From Gardnerella vaginalis (lineage in GTDB: Bacteria; Actinomycetota; Actinomycetes; Actinomycetales; Bifidobacteriaceae), in contig NZ_KQ956813.1 of the NCBI RefSeq assembly GCF_001546455.1, forward strand, positions 141,551-205,550: a stretch of 64,000 bases of DNA. The letters run 5' to 3'. This document shows, piece after piece, positions 29,041-37,432 of this stretch. Position 1 is the first letter of the stretch, and the number at the start of each line of letters is the position of its first letter. The notes beneath the pieces were generated by a model. The model did not search any database and was not told the DNA's origin. It saw only the letters and a list, made by a program, of their open reading frames with translations. The position numbers were made by a program, and so were the translations under genes.

Positions 29041-30420
29041 ATGAAGCAATTTGTTGCCACAATTAACTTAATGCACGGCATTTTACCTGTAAGCGTATTC
29101 GCAATATCTGGGTTATGCCTAGCTGTTCTTTTAATTACAAAACCTAAAGGGTCAAAGTATTTTTCAAAACTCTTAACTCAACTAGGCTCGGCATTTTTAT
29201 TCGCCATTATTTTTGGATTCATAACTTGGCTTATATCCGACGTTTTTCTTGTGTTTGGCGTAAGTCTGGGATGGCTTGTTATCTCCTCTATTGCAGCAGG
29301 ATTTGCAGCCGTAGGTTTTGCACTAAGCGCAGCAATAATATCTAAAGGATTTAGAAGAGCCTTTGCTATTTTTTCAATCATCTTGTTTGTTCTGGCAACA
29401 ATGATTCGCGTAAACATGATTTACGGAGAATACACAACAATCGGGTCTGTTTTTGGATTAGGAAACTACCCAAAGCTAGAAGAGCACAATAAGCATAATG
29501 CCATTATGGAAATTAAAGATTGGAATTTGCTAGCAGAACAAAACAAACTGCCTAAAATGCCAGCTAAGGGTATTAGCCGTTCAGTTAGAATTCCTGCAAC
29601 TCAATCCGATTTTCGCGCACGAATCGCAAACGTATATCTGCCTCCAGCAGCTCTAACGCGATTAGCGCCAAAACTTCCTGTAATGGTTCTTCTTTCTGGA
29701 CAGCCAGGAAGCCCTAATAGACTATTTGCTGCAAGCGAAATAGTGAATACTTTAGACGCTTACGCTAAAAAACACAATGGTTTAGCTCCGATTGTTGTTT
29801 CCCCAGACCAAAATGGCACTTCAACGCACAATTCACTTTGCGCAGACACAAAGATTTATGGAAACGCTCAAACTTATTTAACTAAAGATGTTGTTAACTG
29901 GATTCGTAAAAATCTTCCAGCAAGCACAAATCCAGCACTTTGGCTTATGGGAGGATTTTCTCAGGGAGGAACTTGCGCAACTCAAATAGTTCCAGCATAT
30001 CCAAAGTTGTTTGGAAACATGTATTCTGCTGGCGGAGAGCTAGAACCAACGTACAAGAATCGAAAAGAAACAATAAACCGTTATTTTAACGGCAATCGCA
30101 AGGAATACGAAAAGCATATTCCGTCAAACATAATGAGAAAAAATGCTCCATTAAATCAAAACTATTATTCAGTAGCTGGAGCTTGGGATCCTAAGTCTCA
30201 AGTAAATCAGTCTACTATTGCAATGGCAGCGCATAAGGCTGGAATAAGCGTTATAACAATGATTTCTAAAGGCTCTGGCCACGATTGGCATACGGTTCAA
30301 AACGGATTAAAGGTTGCAATTGATCATCTTTGCAAAGACGCTGGAATAGCAAAGCATGATCCAGATTTAAGCTCTTATAGTAATATTCAAGTGGTTGTTA
30401 ATCAGAAGGTGAGGCGATAA
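29041..30420 (+). CDS. Membrane-anchored esterase-like alpha/beta hydrolase
   Basis: The protein (459 residues) starts with four hydrophobic segments (about residues 8-30, 45-68, 72-95 and 103-125). An extracytoplasmic alpha/beta hydrolase domain of the esterase D/mycolyltransferase-like type follows. The nucleophile is S307 in GGFSQGG, and a catalytic His is likely among H414/H417 in GSGHDWH. The conserved-looking VVSPDQNGTSTHN segment resembles substrate-side loops of that group. An AAGGAAC site precedes the ATG. The next gene starts two bases after its stop, so the two are translationally coupled. The substrate is unknown; a lipid or an aminoacyl ester at the membrane would fit the partner gene. 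Confidence 0.82.
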   Translation: MKQFVATINLMHGILPVSVFAISGLCLAVLLITKPKGSKYFSKLLTQLGSAFLFAIIFGFITWLISDVFLVFGVSLGWLVISSIAAGFAAVGFALSAAIISKGFRRAFAIFSIILFVLATMIRVNMIYGEYTTIGSVFGLGNYPKLEEHNKHNAIMEIKDWNLLAEQNKLPKMPAKGISRSVRIPATQSDFRARIANVYLPPAALTRLAPKLPVMVLLSGQPGSPNRLFAASEIVNTLDAYAKKHNGLAPIVVSPDQNGTSTHNSLCADTKIYGNAQTYLTKDVVNWIRKNLPASTNPALWLMGGFSQGGTCATQIVPAYPKLFGNMYSAGGELEPTYKNRKETINRYFNGNRKEYEKHIPSNIMRKNAPLNQNYYSVAGAWDPKSQVNQSTIAMAAHKAGISVITMISKGSGHDWHTVQNGLKVAIDHLCKDAGIAKHDPDLSSYSNIQVVVNQKVRR

Positions 30421-30422
30421 AC

Positions 30423-33110
30423 ATGCCAAACTTTTTATCAAAAAATCACAACTCAACAGCAAAACATCATTTATCTATACTAACTAATGATGTTAGACTC
30501 TGGCTATCTCAGCGAGTTCTTGCTGTAAAAATCACGCTTGTCTTTTTGCTTATAAACCTTGTACATTGGATTTTCCGTACTGTAATGCACATTTACACTT
30601 ACGGCACAAATGCTACACTTGCACAGTTTTTCTCGTACCATAAGCCAAAAATTGGCTCTACATTCCTTTTTGGGCATAGAAACATTCCTCAGCTTTTAAT
30701 TAAACTATTCCATTCGCTTTTCTTTGTAAATAGTTTTCCGTCTCTAGCTGTTAACGCTATTCTTTCTTTGGTTTTAATCGGATTAGCAGAAACAAGAATT
30801 GGAAAAATGCGCTTGCTTTTTGTTTCTATAGCAAGCACGCTTGTTGGAACACTACTAGGGCTCACACTAATTGGCAATCTTTCGGCAATTATTCGCAACA
30901 TGCATTGGATTACGAGAATACCAATTAGACTTTCACCTTTTACGCTTTTTGTTGGCGCGTTTATGTCTGCAGCAACATGCGAATCAATATTGTGGCGTAG
31001 ACGAATGCTTGTTTTGGGATATTCAATAACCTCGGCAATGCTTCTTTATAGTGGAAATCCTGGGGATTATTGCACGATTTTTGCGGCGATTTGCGGCCAT
31101 ATTATTGGCAATGTAATGAACAAAAACAACAAAACTAATACCGCTAAAGTCGCAAGCTGGTGGCATGGAACAGACTACGAAATTAGGCGTCTTTTTTCAA
31201 TAACGCAGCTTATTATGGCTTTGGGTCCTGTTCTTGCATTGTCTTCAAGATCTCACGCTGGAATACTAACAACACTAGGCTTGTTTATGTCTCCACAAAT
31301 GGGTACAAAACCTTGGCTTGCAAGATGTATATCGAACTATAGTTCCAGCAGCTGTTTGCTTCATTCTGGCTTGCAACACGCAACAATTGGCGGTCTTTGG
31401 ATTCGCATTCTTTTGCCTATTGTTACTCTAATGATTATATCTTGGGGTCTTTTACGCGGAAGGCGACTTGCAGCCTATGCCGCTATAACAATTAACGCGC
31501 TTACGGCTGTGTATGCAACCATGTACTTTGCAATTTTGCCGTTGATTGCAGCTAAGCAAGCTATGATTTCTCACAAGAATAATGCCACTTCTATAGCCTT
31601 TATGCTTACCGCTCTGCCTCCGCTATTAATTGCAATACTATTGTTTATAAACATAAAGCACTTCCAAAATCATAGCGACAAGTTTGAGCGAAGAATTGGC
31701 TTAACAGCAATAGTTTTGTCCATATTATCTACTGGAATAGGCTATATTTGCTTTGGATTAATTGCGCCTAACGAGTTTAAACCTCATGCAGACTTGCATC
31801 ATTTACTGCAAGATCTTCCAGGGCGTTGGATGCCTATGGGATTTGGCTTAAGATCAAACGCAATGCTGACTCCTCTAACGCCTCTTGCATCTGCTATTGC
31901 TCAGTGCGTGGGAGTTCTTCTTTGGATTGTTCTTTTTGTTGTTTGCCTTATGTGGTTTAAAAACAAAGTTACAATTAACGAAGAAGACCGCAAAAAAGCA
32001 AGTCAGTTAGTTCATTTTGGCGGAGACACAATGAGCTTTATGACTACTTGGCCAGATAATCACTATTGGTTCTCCAACACAGAACGCTCGGCAATAGCGT
32101 ACAGGCTTAAATACGGAATTGCTTTAACTTTGACTGGTCCTTTTGGAGACAAATCTGAATATAATCAAGATTTAAAATCATTTATTAAGCTTTGTGAGCA
32201 AAATTCTTGGTCTCCAGCATTCTACGCTGTGCACGATGAAGATAGAAAAAACCTAGAATCTCTTGGTTTTATGTCTATTAAAGTTGGAAGCGATATGCTA
32301 GTTTACCCTAAAGAATGGCAAACTAGAGGTAAAAAATGGCAGGATATTCGTACTGCTATAAATAAAGCTAAGCGCGATGGCATAACAGATGTTCTTAGCA
32401 CCTACAACGAAGCTCCGTGGAATGTTAAGCAACAGATTATTGAGATTTCGGAAGAGTGGGCAGAACTTAAATCTCTTCCCGAGATGAAATTTACTCTTGG
32501 CGGATTAGAAGAATTGCACGATTCTAGAGTAAAGATTTTGTACGCGATTGACGATAATGGCAAAGTTCTTGGCGTAACCAGCTGGATGCCTACTTATAGC
32601 AACAATCGTGTAATCGGTTGGACTCTTGATTTTATGCGTCATAGAACAGATAGTCCTAATGGAATTATGGAACTTCTTATTGCGCGAATGGCAGAACGCT
32701 TAAGAGACGAAGGCCTTGAGAATCCAGAATCTGCTGTAGAGTTTATGAGCCTTTCTGCAGCTCCTCTTGCAGGAATAACCGATATTTGCGATTCGGAAGA
32801 TTCTAGTAATTCGGCCTCTTTGCAAAATAAAGATAGCGTTATTAATAACCAAAACGAAATAATTGTTCATACTCTAGAGATGATGTCGGATATTTTGGAG
32901 CCAGCGTACGGTTTTAAATCGTTGTACTTCTTTAAGAAAAAATTCCAACCAACTAATAGGCCTGTGTATATATGCTATTGTGATTCTGCAAAGCTTGCGC
33001 AAATATCTCTAGCTGTTACAAGCTCTTATTTGCCAGAAACAAATCCAAAGCAAATTCTAGAAATGATAAAAACGCTTAAAAAAGACACGAATCAAAAAAA
33101 TCTCCGTTAA
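30423..33110 (+). CDS. DUF2156 lysyl-phosphatidylglycerol synthase-like protein with rhomboid-like N-terminus
   Basis: The C-terminal part (about residues 545-870) is the DUF2156 GNAT-like domain that transfers lysine or alanine from tRNA to phosphatidylglycerol. It shows FGGDTMSFMTTWPDNHYWFS and LGGLEELHDSRVKILYAIDD followed by VLGVTSWMP. The N-terminal 500 residues hold many membrane helices. The first block resembles a rhomboid fold, with H226 in ICGHIIG, but the serine motif is replaced by VGAFMS at 177-182, so it should not be a protease. This differs from classical MprF, whose N-terminus is the PF03706 flippase. The 895-residue protein is coupled to the esterase upstream. The last codons lie in the stem of the clpC terminator. 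Confidence 0.82.
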   Translation: MPNFLSKNHNSTAKHHLSILTNDVRLWLSQRVLAVKITLVFLLINLVHWIFRTVMHIYTYGTNATLAQFFSYHKPKIGSTFLFGHRNIPQLLIKLFHSLFFVNSFPSLAVNAILSLVLIGLAETRIGKMRLLFVSIASTLVGTLLGLTLIGNLSAIIRNMHWITRIPIRLSPFTLFVGAFMSAATCESILWRRRMLVLGYSITSAMLLYSGNPGDYCTIFAAICGHIIGNVMNKNNKTNTAKVASWWHGTDYEIRRLFSITQLIMALGPVLALSSRSHAGILTTLGLFMSPQMGTKPWLARCISNYSSSSCLLHSGLQHATIGGLWIRILLPIVTLMIISWGLLRGRRLAAYAAITINALTAVYATMYFAILPLIAAKQAMISHKNNATSIAFMLTALPPLLIAILLFINIKHFQNHSDKFERRIGLTAIVLSILSTGIGYICFGLIAPNEFKPHADLHHLLQDLPGRWMPMGFGLRSNAMLTPLTPLASAIAQCVGVLLWIVLFVVCLMWFKNKVTINEEDRKKASQLVHFGGDTMSFMTTWPDNHYWFSNTERSAIAYRLKYGIALTLTGPFGDKSEYNQDLKSFIKLCEQNSWSPAFYAVHDEDRKNLESLGFMSIKVGSDMLVYPKEWQTRGKKWQDIRTAINKAKRDGITDVLSTYNEAPWNVKQQIIEISEEWAELKSLPEMKFTLGGLEELHDSRVKILYAIDDNGKVLGVTSWMPTYSNNRVIGWTLDFMRHRTDSPNGIMELLIARMAERLRDEGLENPESAVEFMSLSAAPLAGITDICDSEDSSNSASLQNKDSVINNQNEIIVHTLEMMSDILEPAYGFKSLYFFKKKFQPTNRPVYICYCDSAKLAQISLAVTSSYLPETNPKQILEMIKTLKKDTNQKNLR

Positions 33111-33143
33111 CTTGCGGCATTATAGCTTGCATGTTAACGGAGA
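33094..33143 (-). terminator. Terminator of clpC overlapping the end of the convergent gene
   Basis: Perfect 11-base arms, TCTCCGTTAAC and GTTAACGGAGA, enclose a 21-base loop. On the minus strand they are followed by seven T residues, a standard intrinsic terminator for clpC. The left arm contains the final codons and TAA stop of the plus-strand lysyl-transferase gene. The hairpin may also serve that gene's 3' end. Confidence 0.85.
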
Positions 33144-33156
33144 CTAAATTATTAAG

Positions 33157-33174
33157 AAATCTTAATTAAGATTT
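33157..33174. repeat. Perfect 18-base AT-rich palindrome
   Basis: The sequence between the clpC stop and its terminator contains a perfect palindrome of nine-base halves, AAATCTTAA and its complement. It lies 13 bases from the clpC stop codon. It may be part of the 3' end structure. No function is evident. Confidence 0.6.
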
Positions 33175-33186
33175 TAAATCGTACAA

Positions 33187-35778
33187 CTAAGATTCAGATT
33201 CAGCGGATTCTTGCGATTCTGCGGATTCTTGCGATTCAGTTGAATCTAAAGAATCAGTTGCATCCAAAGATTCAACTGGCTTAGAGCTGCTATCTGCTGA
33301 ATCAAACTTTCTGCCACGGAAAATAAATTCTCCAAGCAATCCTTCGCCTTCAGCATCAACCTCAACGCATTCGCCGTCTGTTAAATCGCCAAGCAAAATC
33401 TTCTCGCTAATTGCATCTTCAATGTCTCGCTGAATAACTCTGCGTAGCGGCCTTGCTCCAAGAAGTGGATCAAAGCCCTTCTGCGCAAGAAGATTCTTAG
33501 CTTTGTCTGTAAGTTCCAAAGCCATATGGCGCTCAAAGAGTCGATCATTCAAACGCTTAACGTCTAAGTCAACAATCTGGCGAACTTCTGGCTCCGTAAG
33601 CTGACGGAACACAATAGTATCGTCTAAGCGATTTAAGAACTCTGGGCGGAATTGACGCTTAAGCTCGGAATTAACCTGATCCTTCATGCGCTGATAAGAC
33701 GCATCCGCATTGTTTCCAAGACTAAAGCCAGTATTTGCCGCCTTAGCAATATCTCGAGTACCAAGATTTGTAGTCAAGATAATAATAGTGTTCTTAAAAT
33801 CAACTTTTCGCCCCTGACCATCTGTTAAGTGGCCATCGTCCAAAACTTGCAACAATGTGTTGAAAATATCTGGATGAGCTTTTTCAATCTCGTCAAACAA
33901 GACCACAGAGAATGGCTTTCTACGAACCTTCTCTGTAAGCTCGCCACCTTCCTCGTAGCCAACATAGCCTGGAGGCGCACCAAAAAGACGGGAAGCTGCA
34001 TACTTTTCTGCAAACTCCGACATATCTACACGAATAAGAGCATCGTCGTCATCAAACAAGAACTGAGCCAAAGTCTTAGCAAGTTCCGTTTTACCAACGC
34101 CAGTAGGTCCAGCAAAAATAAACGATCCAGAAGGACGCTTTGGATCTTTTAAGCCAACTCGCGCACGACGAATAGAGCGAGAAAGCGCACAAACAGCCTC
34201 ATCTTGGCCAATAATGCGCTTATGCAGCTCTGCTTCCATACCAAGCAGCTTTTTAGATTCTGCCTGAGTTAGCTTAACAACAGGAATACCAGTTGTATTC
34301 GAAACAACAGATGCAATAACATCTTCGTCTACAACCATATTCACATTGGATTCGCCTTCTCGCCAAGCTTGCTCTTTAGTCTTGCGATCTTCCTCTAGCT
34401 TTTCTTGCTCATCGCGCAAATCAGCTGCTTTTTCAAAGTCTTGATTCTTAATAGCTTCGTCTTTTTTATCGGAAAGCTTAGAAATCTTAGAATCAAGTTC
34501 TTTAAGCTCAGGAGGCTCTGTTAAGCGCTTAATACGCAAGCGAGCGCCAGCTTCGTCAATCAAGTCAATTGCCTTATCTGGCAAATTTCTATCTTGAATA
34601 TATCGAGCAGACATTTCGGCTGCAGCTTGTAAAGCACCATCTGTAATAGTCACATGATGATGATTCTCGTAACGCGCACGCAAGCCCTTTAGAATCTCAA
34701 TTGTTTCTGCAATAGAAGGTTCTTGAACCTGAATAGGCTGGAATCTGCGTTCCAAAGCCGCATCCTTTTCAATATACTTTCTATATTCGTCTGTAGTTGT
34801 AGCACCAATTGTTTGTAGCTCACCACGCGCAAGCATAGGCTTAAGCATATCGGAAGCACCTAAGGCACCATCTGCAGAGCCCGCTCCAACAATAGTGTGA
34901 ATCTCGTCAATAAATAGAACAATATCTCCGCGAGTCTTAATCTCTTTAAGCACCTTCTTTAAGCGCTCTTCAAAATCACCGCGGTAACGAGACCCAGCAA
35001 TCATTGAGCCAAGGTCAAGAGAATAAACTTGCTTGCCTTTTAGTGTTTCTGGCACATCCCCAGCAACAATCTTTTGCGAAAGACCTTCTACAACGGCTGT
35101 TTTTCCAACACCTGGCTCGCCAATAAGAACAGGATTATTCTTTGTTCTTCTAGAAAGAACAACCATAACGCGTTCAATCTCTTTAGAACGCCCAATAACA
35201 GGATCAAGCTTACCCTGCTGCGCTTCGGTTGTAAGATTTCTTCCAAACTGATCTAGCAAAGCAGAACCAGACTGATTGCGCTTATCTTGTACTCCTCCAG
35301 CGTTGGCAAGATCGGCACCTTGACCATCTGCAGGTATGCCAGAATTGCCACGAATCAAATCCATTGCTGTGCTACGAAGGTCGCCTAAATCAACCTCCAT
35401 TTTAATAAGCACTTGCGTTCCAACGCCTTCGCCTTCTCTAATAAGGCCTAAAAGAATATGCTCTGTGCCAATGTAACTATGGCCAAGCTGTAAAGCTTCA
35501 CGCAAACTAAGCTCAAGCACTTGCTTAGCATGCGGAGTAAAAGGTATGTGGCCACTAGGAGAAACCGTTCCAATGCCAATCATCTCTTTTACTTGTTTGC
35601 GCGTACCGTCTAAATCTACACCTTTTGCACTCAAGGCTTTTGCGGCTATTCCTTCGCCTTCTCTAATAAGGCCTAAAAGAATATGCTCCGTGCCAATGTA
35701 GTTATGCTGAAGAGCGCGCGCTTCTTCTTGAGCTAACACAATAACACGCCGAGCGCGGTCAGTGAACCGTTCAAACAT
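33187..35778 (-). CDS. clpC: ATP-dependent Clp protease ATPase subunit ClpC
   Basis: ClpC unfolds substrates for ClpP. The 863-residue protein has two N-terminal Clp repeats (about residues 1-150), AAA module 1 with Walker lysine K226 in GEPGVGKT, and a UVR-like coiled segment ([21 protein letters not shown]). AAA module 2 follows with K563 in GPTGVGKTE, then the D2-small domain. The tail is a Ser, Glu and Gln repeat ([14 protein letters not shown]) encoded by short direct DNA repeats. A GGAAGGC site precedes the ATG. An imperfect palindrome with 5-base arms TCGTT/AACGA lies 23 bases upstream at 35801-35817. Confidence 0.97.
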   Translation of the reverse strand: MFERFTDRARRVIVLAQEEARALQHNYIGTEHILLGLIREGEGIAAKALSAKGVDLDGTRKQVKEMIGIGTVSPSGHIPFTPHAKQVLELSLREALQLGHSYIGTEHILLGLIREGEGVGTQVLIKMEVDLGDLRSTAMDLIRGNSGIPADGQGADLANAGGVQDKRNQSGSALLDQFGRNLTTEAQQGKLDPVIGRSKEIERVMVVLSRRTKNNPVLIGEPGVGKTAVVEGLSQKIVAGDVPETLKGKQVYSLDLGSMIAGSRYRGDFEERLKKVLKEIKTRGDIVLFIDEIHTIVGAGSADGALGASDMLKPMLARGELQTIGATTTDEYRKYIEKDAALERRFQPIQVQEPSIAETIEILKGLRARYENHHHVTITDGALQAAAEMSARYIQDRNLPDKAIDLIDEAGARLRIKRLTEPPELKELDSKISKLSDKKDEAIKNQDFEKAADLRDEQEKLEEDRKTKEQAWREGESNVNMVVDEDVIASVVSNTTGIPVVKLTQAESKKLLGMEAELHKRIIGQDEAVCALSRSIRRARVGLKDPKRPSGSFIFAGPTGVGKTELAKTLAQFLFDDDDALIRVDMSEFAEKYAASRLFGAPPGYVGYEEGGELTEKVRRKPFSVVLFDEIEKAHPDIFNTLLQVLDDGHLTDGQGRKVDFKNTIIILTTNLGTRDIAKAANTGFSLGNNADASYQRMKDQVNSELKRQFRPEFLNRLDDTIVFRQLTEPEVRQIVDLDVKRLNDRLFERHMALELTDKAKNLLAQKGFDPLLGARPLRRVIQRDIEDAISEKILLGDLTDGECVEVDAEGEGLLGEFIFRGRKFDSADSSSKPVESLDATDSLDSTESQESAESQESAESES

Positions 35779-35863
35779 AATTGCCTTCCGTTTTTATCCT
35801 TCGTTCCATGGTAACGAGTTGCCATGACTCTAGCACAATGCCACAGTCTAGAATCTTCCAGCA

Positions 35864-36853
35864 CTAATCATTGGATTCATTAGATTGCGAATCATCGTCG
35901 TTATTTTTTTCGCTATCCAACTCGTTTTCAACGTGTGTATGCTTAAGTTGCGTCTGGCGATTTTCTTTACTATCTTCGATTGCCTCTTCTATAAGCTCAA
36001 CGTCTGCACGCTCTTCTCTAGGTGATTGAGGCACAATTTCAATGTGATAATCGTCGTAAGCTGGCTCCGATTGAATCCAAAGCTGAGAAGGCTCTGGAGG
36101 CTCTATTTCGGAATGTTCTCCACATCCGTGATCAAGCGCCACCACTCGCCCATCATCTGGACTCCACATATTTGCGCAAACGCCAAACATGTTTCCCAAG
36201 CTTCCTGCAAGTGGAATCATAAAACCACAAGATGAACATGCTTTTCCGTCTGCAATCTTAGTAGAAAGCGACTTTGGTCCATGCTGGCCTGCATACCATC
36301 TTTTTGCAGTTTGAGCTATAGCCTGAGCGGTCATAACCCTTTTTCTGGTTAATCGGAAAGTTTCAACAGCCTCTTCAAAATCTTCTGTTGATTCGCCATT
36401 TTCCGTATTCTCTGTATGCTCTGCGTCTGTATGCTCTACATCTTTTTGCTCTGTGTCTGCTGGCGATTCTTGAGCGTCTTCATTATTTTGCTCATTAACG
36501 CCTTCTTCTAGCCTGGAGTCATCTTCGGCAGTTCCAATGGAATCCATAACCGAAAGATCTGTAGGCTTAAGCCTGTCTTTCCAAGGAATCCAAGGAGGAG
36601 GAAGTAACGAATCTTCTGTTGGAGCAAGACTGGATTCGTTAACCGTCCAACGCCCAGCATCTTCGTCGTGATACAGCGTTACCGACCATTGCCAGCCTTC
36701 ATACCCAAGCATAGTGCAGGCAAAACGAAAATCGGTAACATTGCTACCAATATCCACTTTCCCTACAAAATCGCCTACAGCGTTTTCGCGCTCAGAAGTT
36801 TCCACAGCAACTTTATAAGCAAGATCCTGTGGATTTATTACTTCATCTTCCAT
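35864..36853 (-). CDS. DUF3027 family protein with putative zinc-binding cysteines
   Basis: This 329-residue acidic protein belongs to an actinobacterial family of unknown function. The conserved N-terminal part contains GDFVGKVDIGSNVTDFRFAC and GYEGWQWSVTLYHDE followed by LPPPWIPWKDRL. A second conserved block near residues 200-255 has Cys pairs (ACSSCGF and a later VCAN with HGCGEH) that look like a zinc site. Between and after them are long Glu, Asp, Thr and Ser stretches likely to be disordered. It follows the cold-shock gene by 18 bases, a pairing seen in related actinobacteria. Confidence 0.85.
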   Translation of the reverse strand: MEDEVINPQDLAYKVAVETSERENAVGDFVGKVDIGSNVTDFRFACTMLGYEGWQWSVTLYHDEDAGRWTVNESSLAPTEDSLLPPPWIPWKDRLKPTDLSVMDSIGTAEDDSRLEEGVNEQNNEDAQESPADTEQKDVEHTDAEHTENTENGESTEDFEEAVETFRLTRKRVMTAQAIAQTAKRWYAGQHGPKSLSTKIADGKACSSCGFMIPLAGSLGNMFGVCANMWSPDDGRVVALDHGCGEHSEIEPPEPSQLWIQSEPAYDDYHIEIVPQSPREERADVELIEEAIEDSKENRQTQLKHTHVENELDSEKNNDDDSQSNESND

Positions 36854-36871
36854 AAAAAATCCTGTTAACTG

Positions 36872-37261
36872 TTAATCTTGTACGTCAAAATTATCTGCCA
36901 CAGCACGCAGCAAATGAGCAAGCTTCTTACTTTCTGCACTAGACGGATAATGGCGTCTGCGCAAGCCGTTGCCAGCAGAATCCAAAAGCTTAATAAGATC
37001 TTCTACAATTGCAGCCATGTCTTCTGCCTTTGGCCTTGTAGCTTTTACCAAAGAAGGAGCAGAAGCCACAAGCGTAAGTCCCATTGCCTGCGGACCTTTA
37101 CGACCTTCTACAACAGAAAATTCAACGCGTGCACCTTTACGCAATTCTTTTACTGATTCTGGCAATGCAGAAGAAGGCAAAAACACATCTTTGCCGTCTT
37201 CATCTACTATAAAGCCATATCCCTTTTTGGAATCATACCAACGAACGCGCCCGTTGGGCAT
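36872..37261 (-). CDS. Cold-shock domain protein with C-terminal extension
   Basis: The first 65 residues are a cold-shock nucleic-acid-binding domain starting MPNGRVRWYDSKKGYGFI. RNP1 is KGYGFIV. RNP2 is altered to DVFLPSS from the usual DVFVHFS. A helical tail of about 60 residues with a basic RRRHYPSS segment follows, giving 129 residues against about 67 for a plain Csp. GAGGTG seven bases before the ATG at 37261 selects this start over an in-frame one 12 bases upstream. It is followed closely by the DUF3027 gene. Confidence 0.92.
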   Translation of the reverse strand: MPNGRVRWYDSKKGYGFIVDEDGKDVFLPSSALPESVKELRKGARVEFSVVEGRKGPQAMGLTLVASAPSLVKATRPKAEDMAAIVEDLIKLLDSAGNGLRRRHYPSSAESKKLAHLLRAVADNFDVQD

Positions 37262-37432
37262 AACACACCTCACTCAAATTCACTAAACTTTATGCGAACT
37301 ATCTATTTTACTACAATCCACATAATCTCTAAAGATTCACACTGCTTCCATTGTAGCGCATGAATCTAGAACAATCTAAATAATCCAGAACAATCTTAAA
37401 AACAATATGCAGAACATCTAGAATAGATTAGT

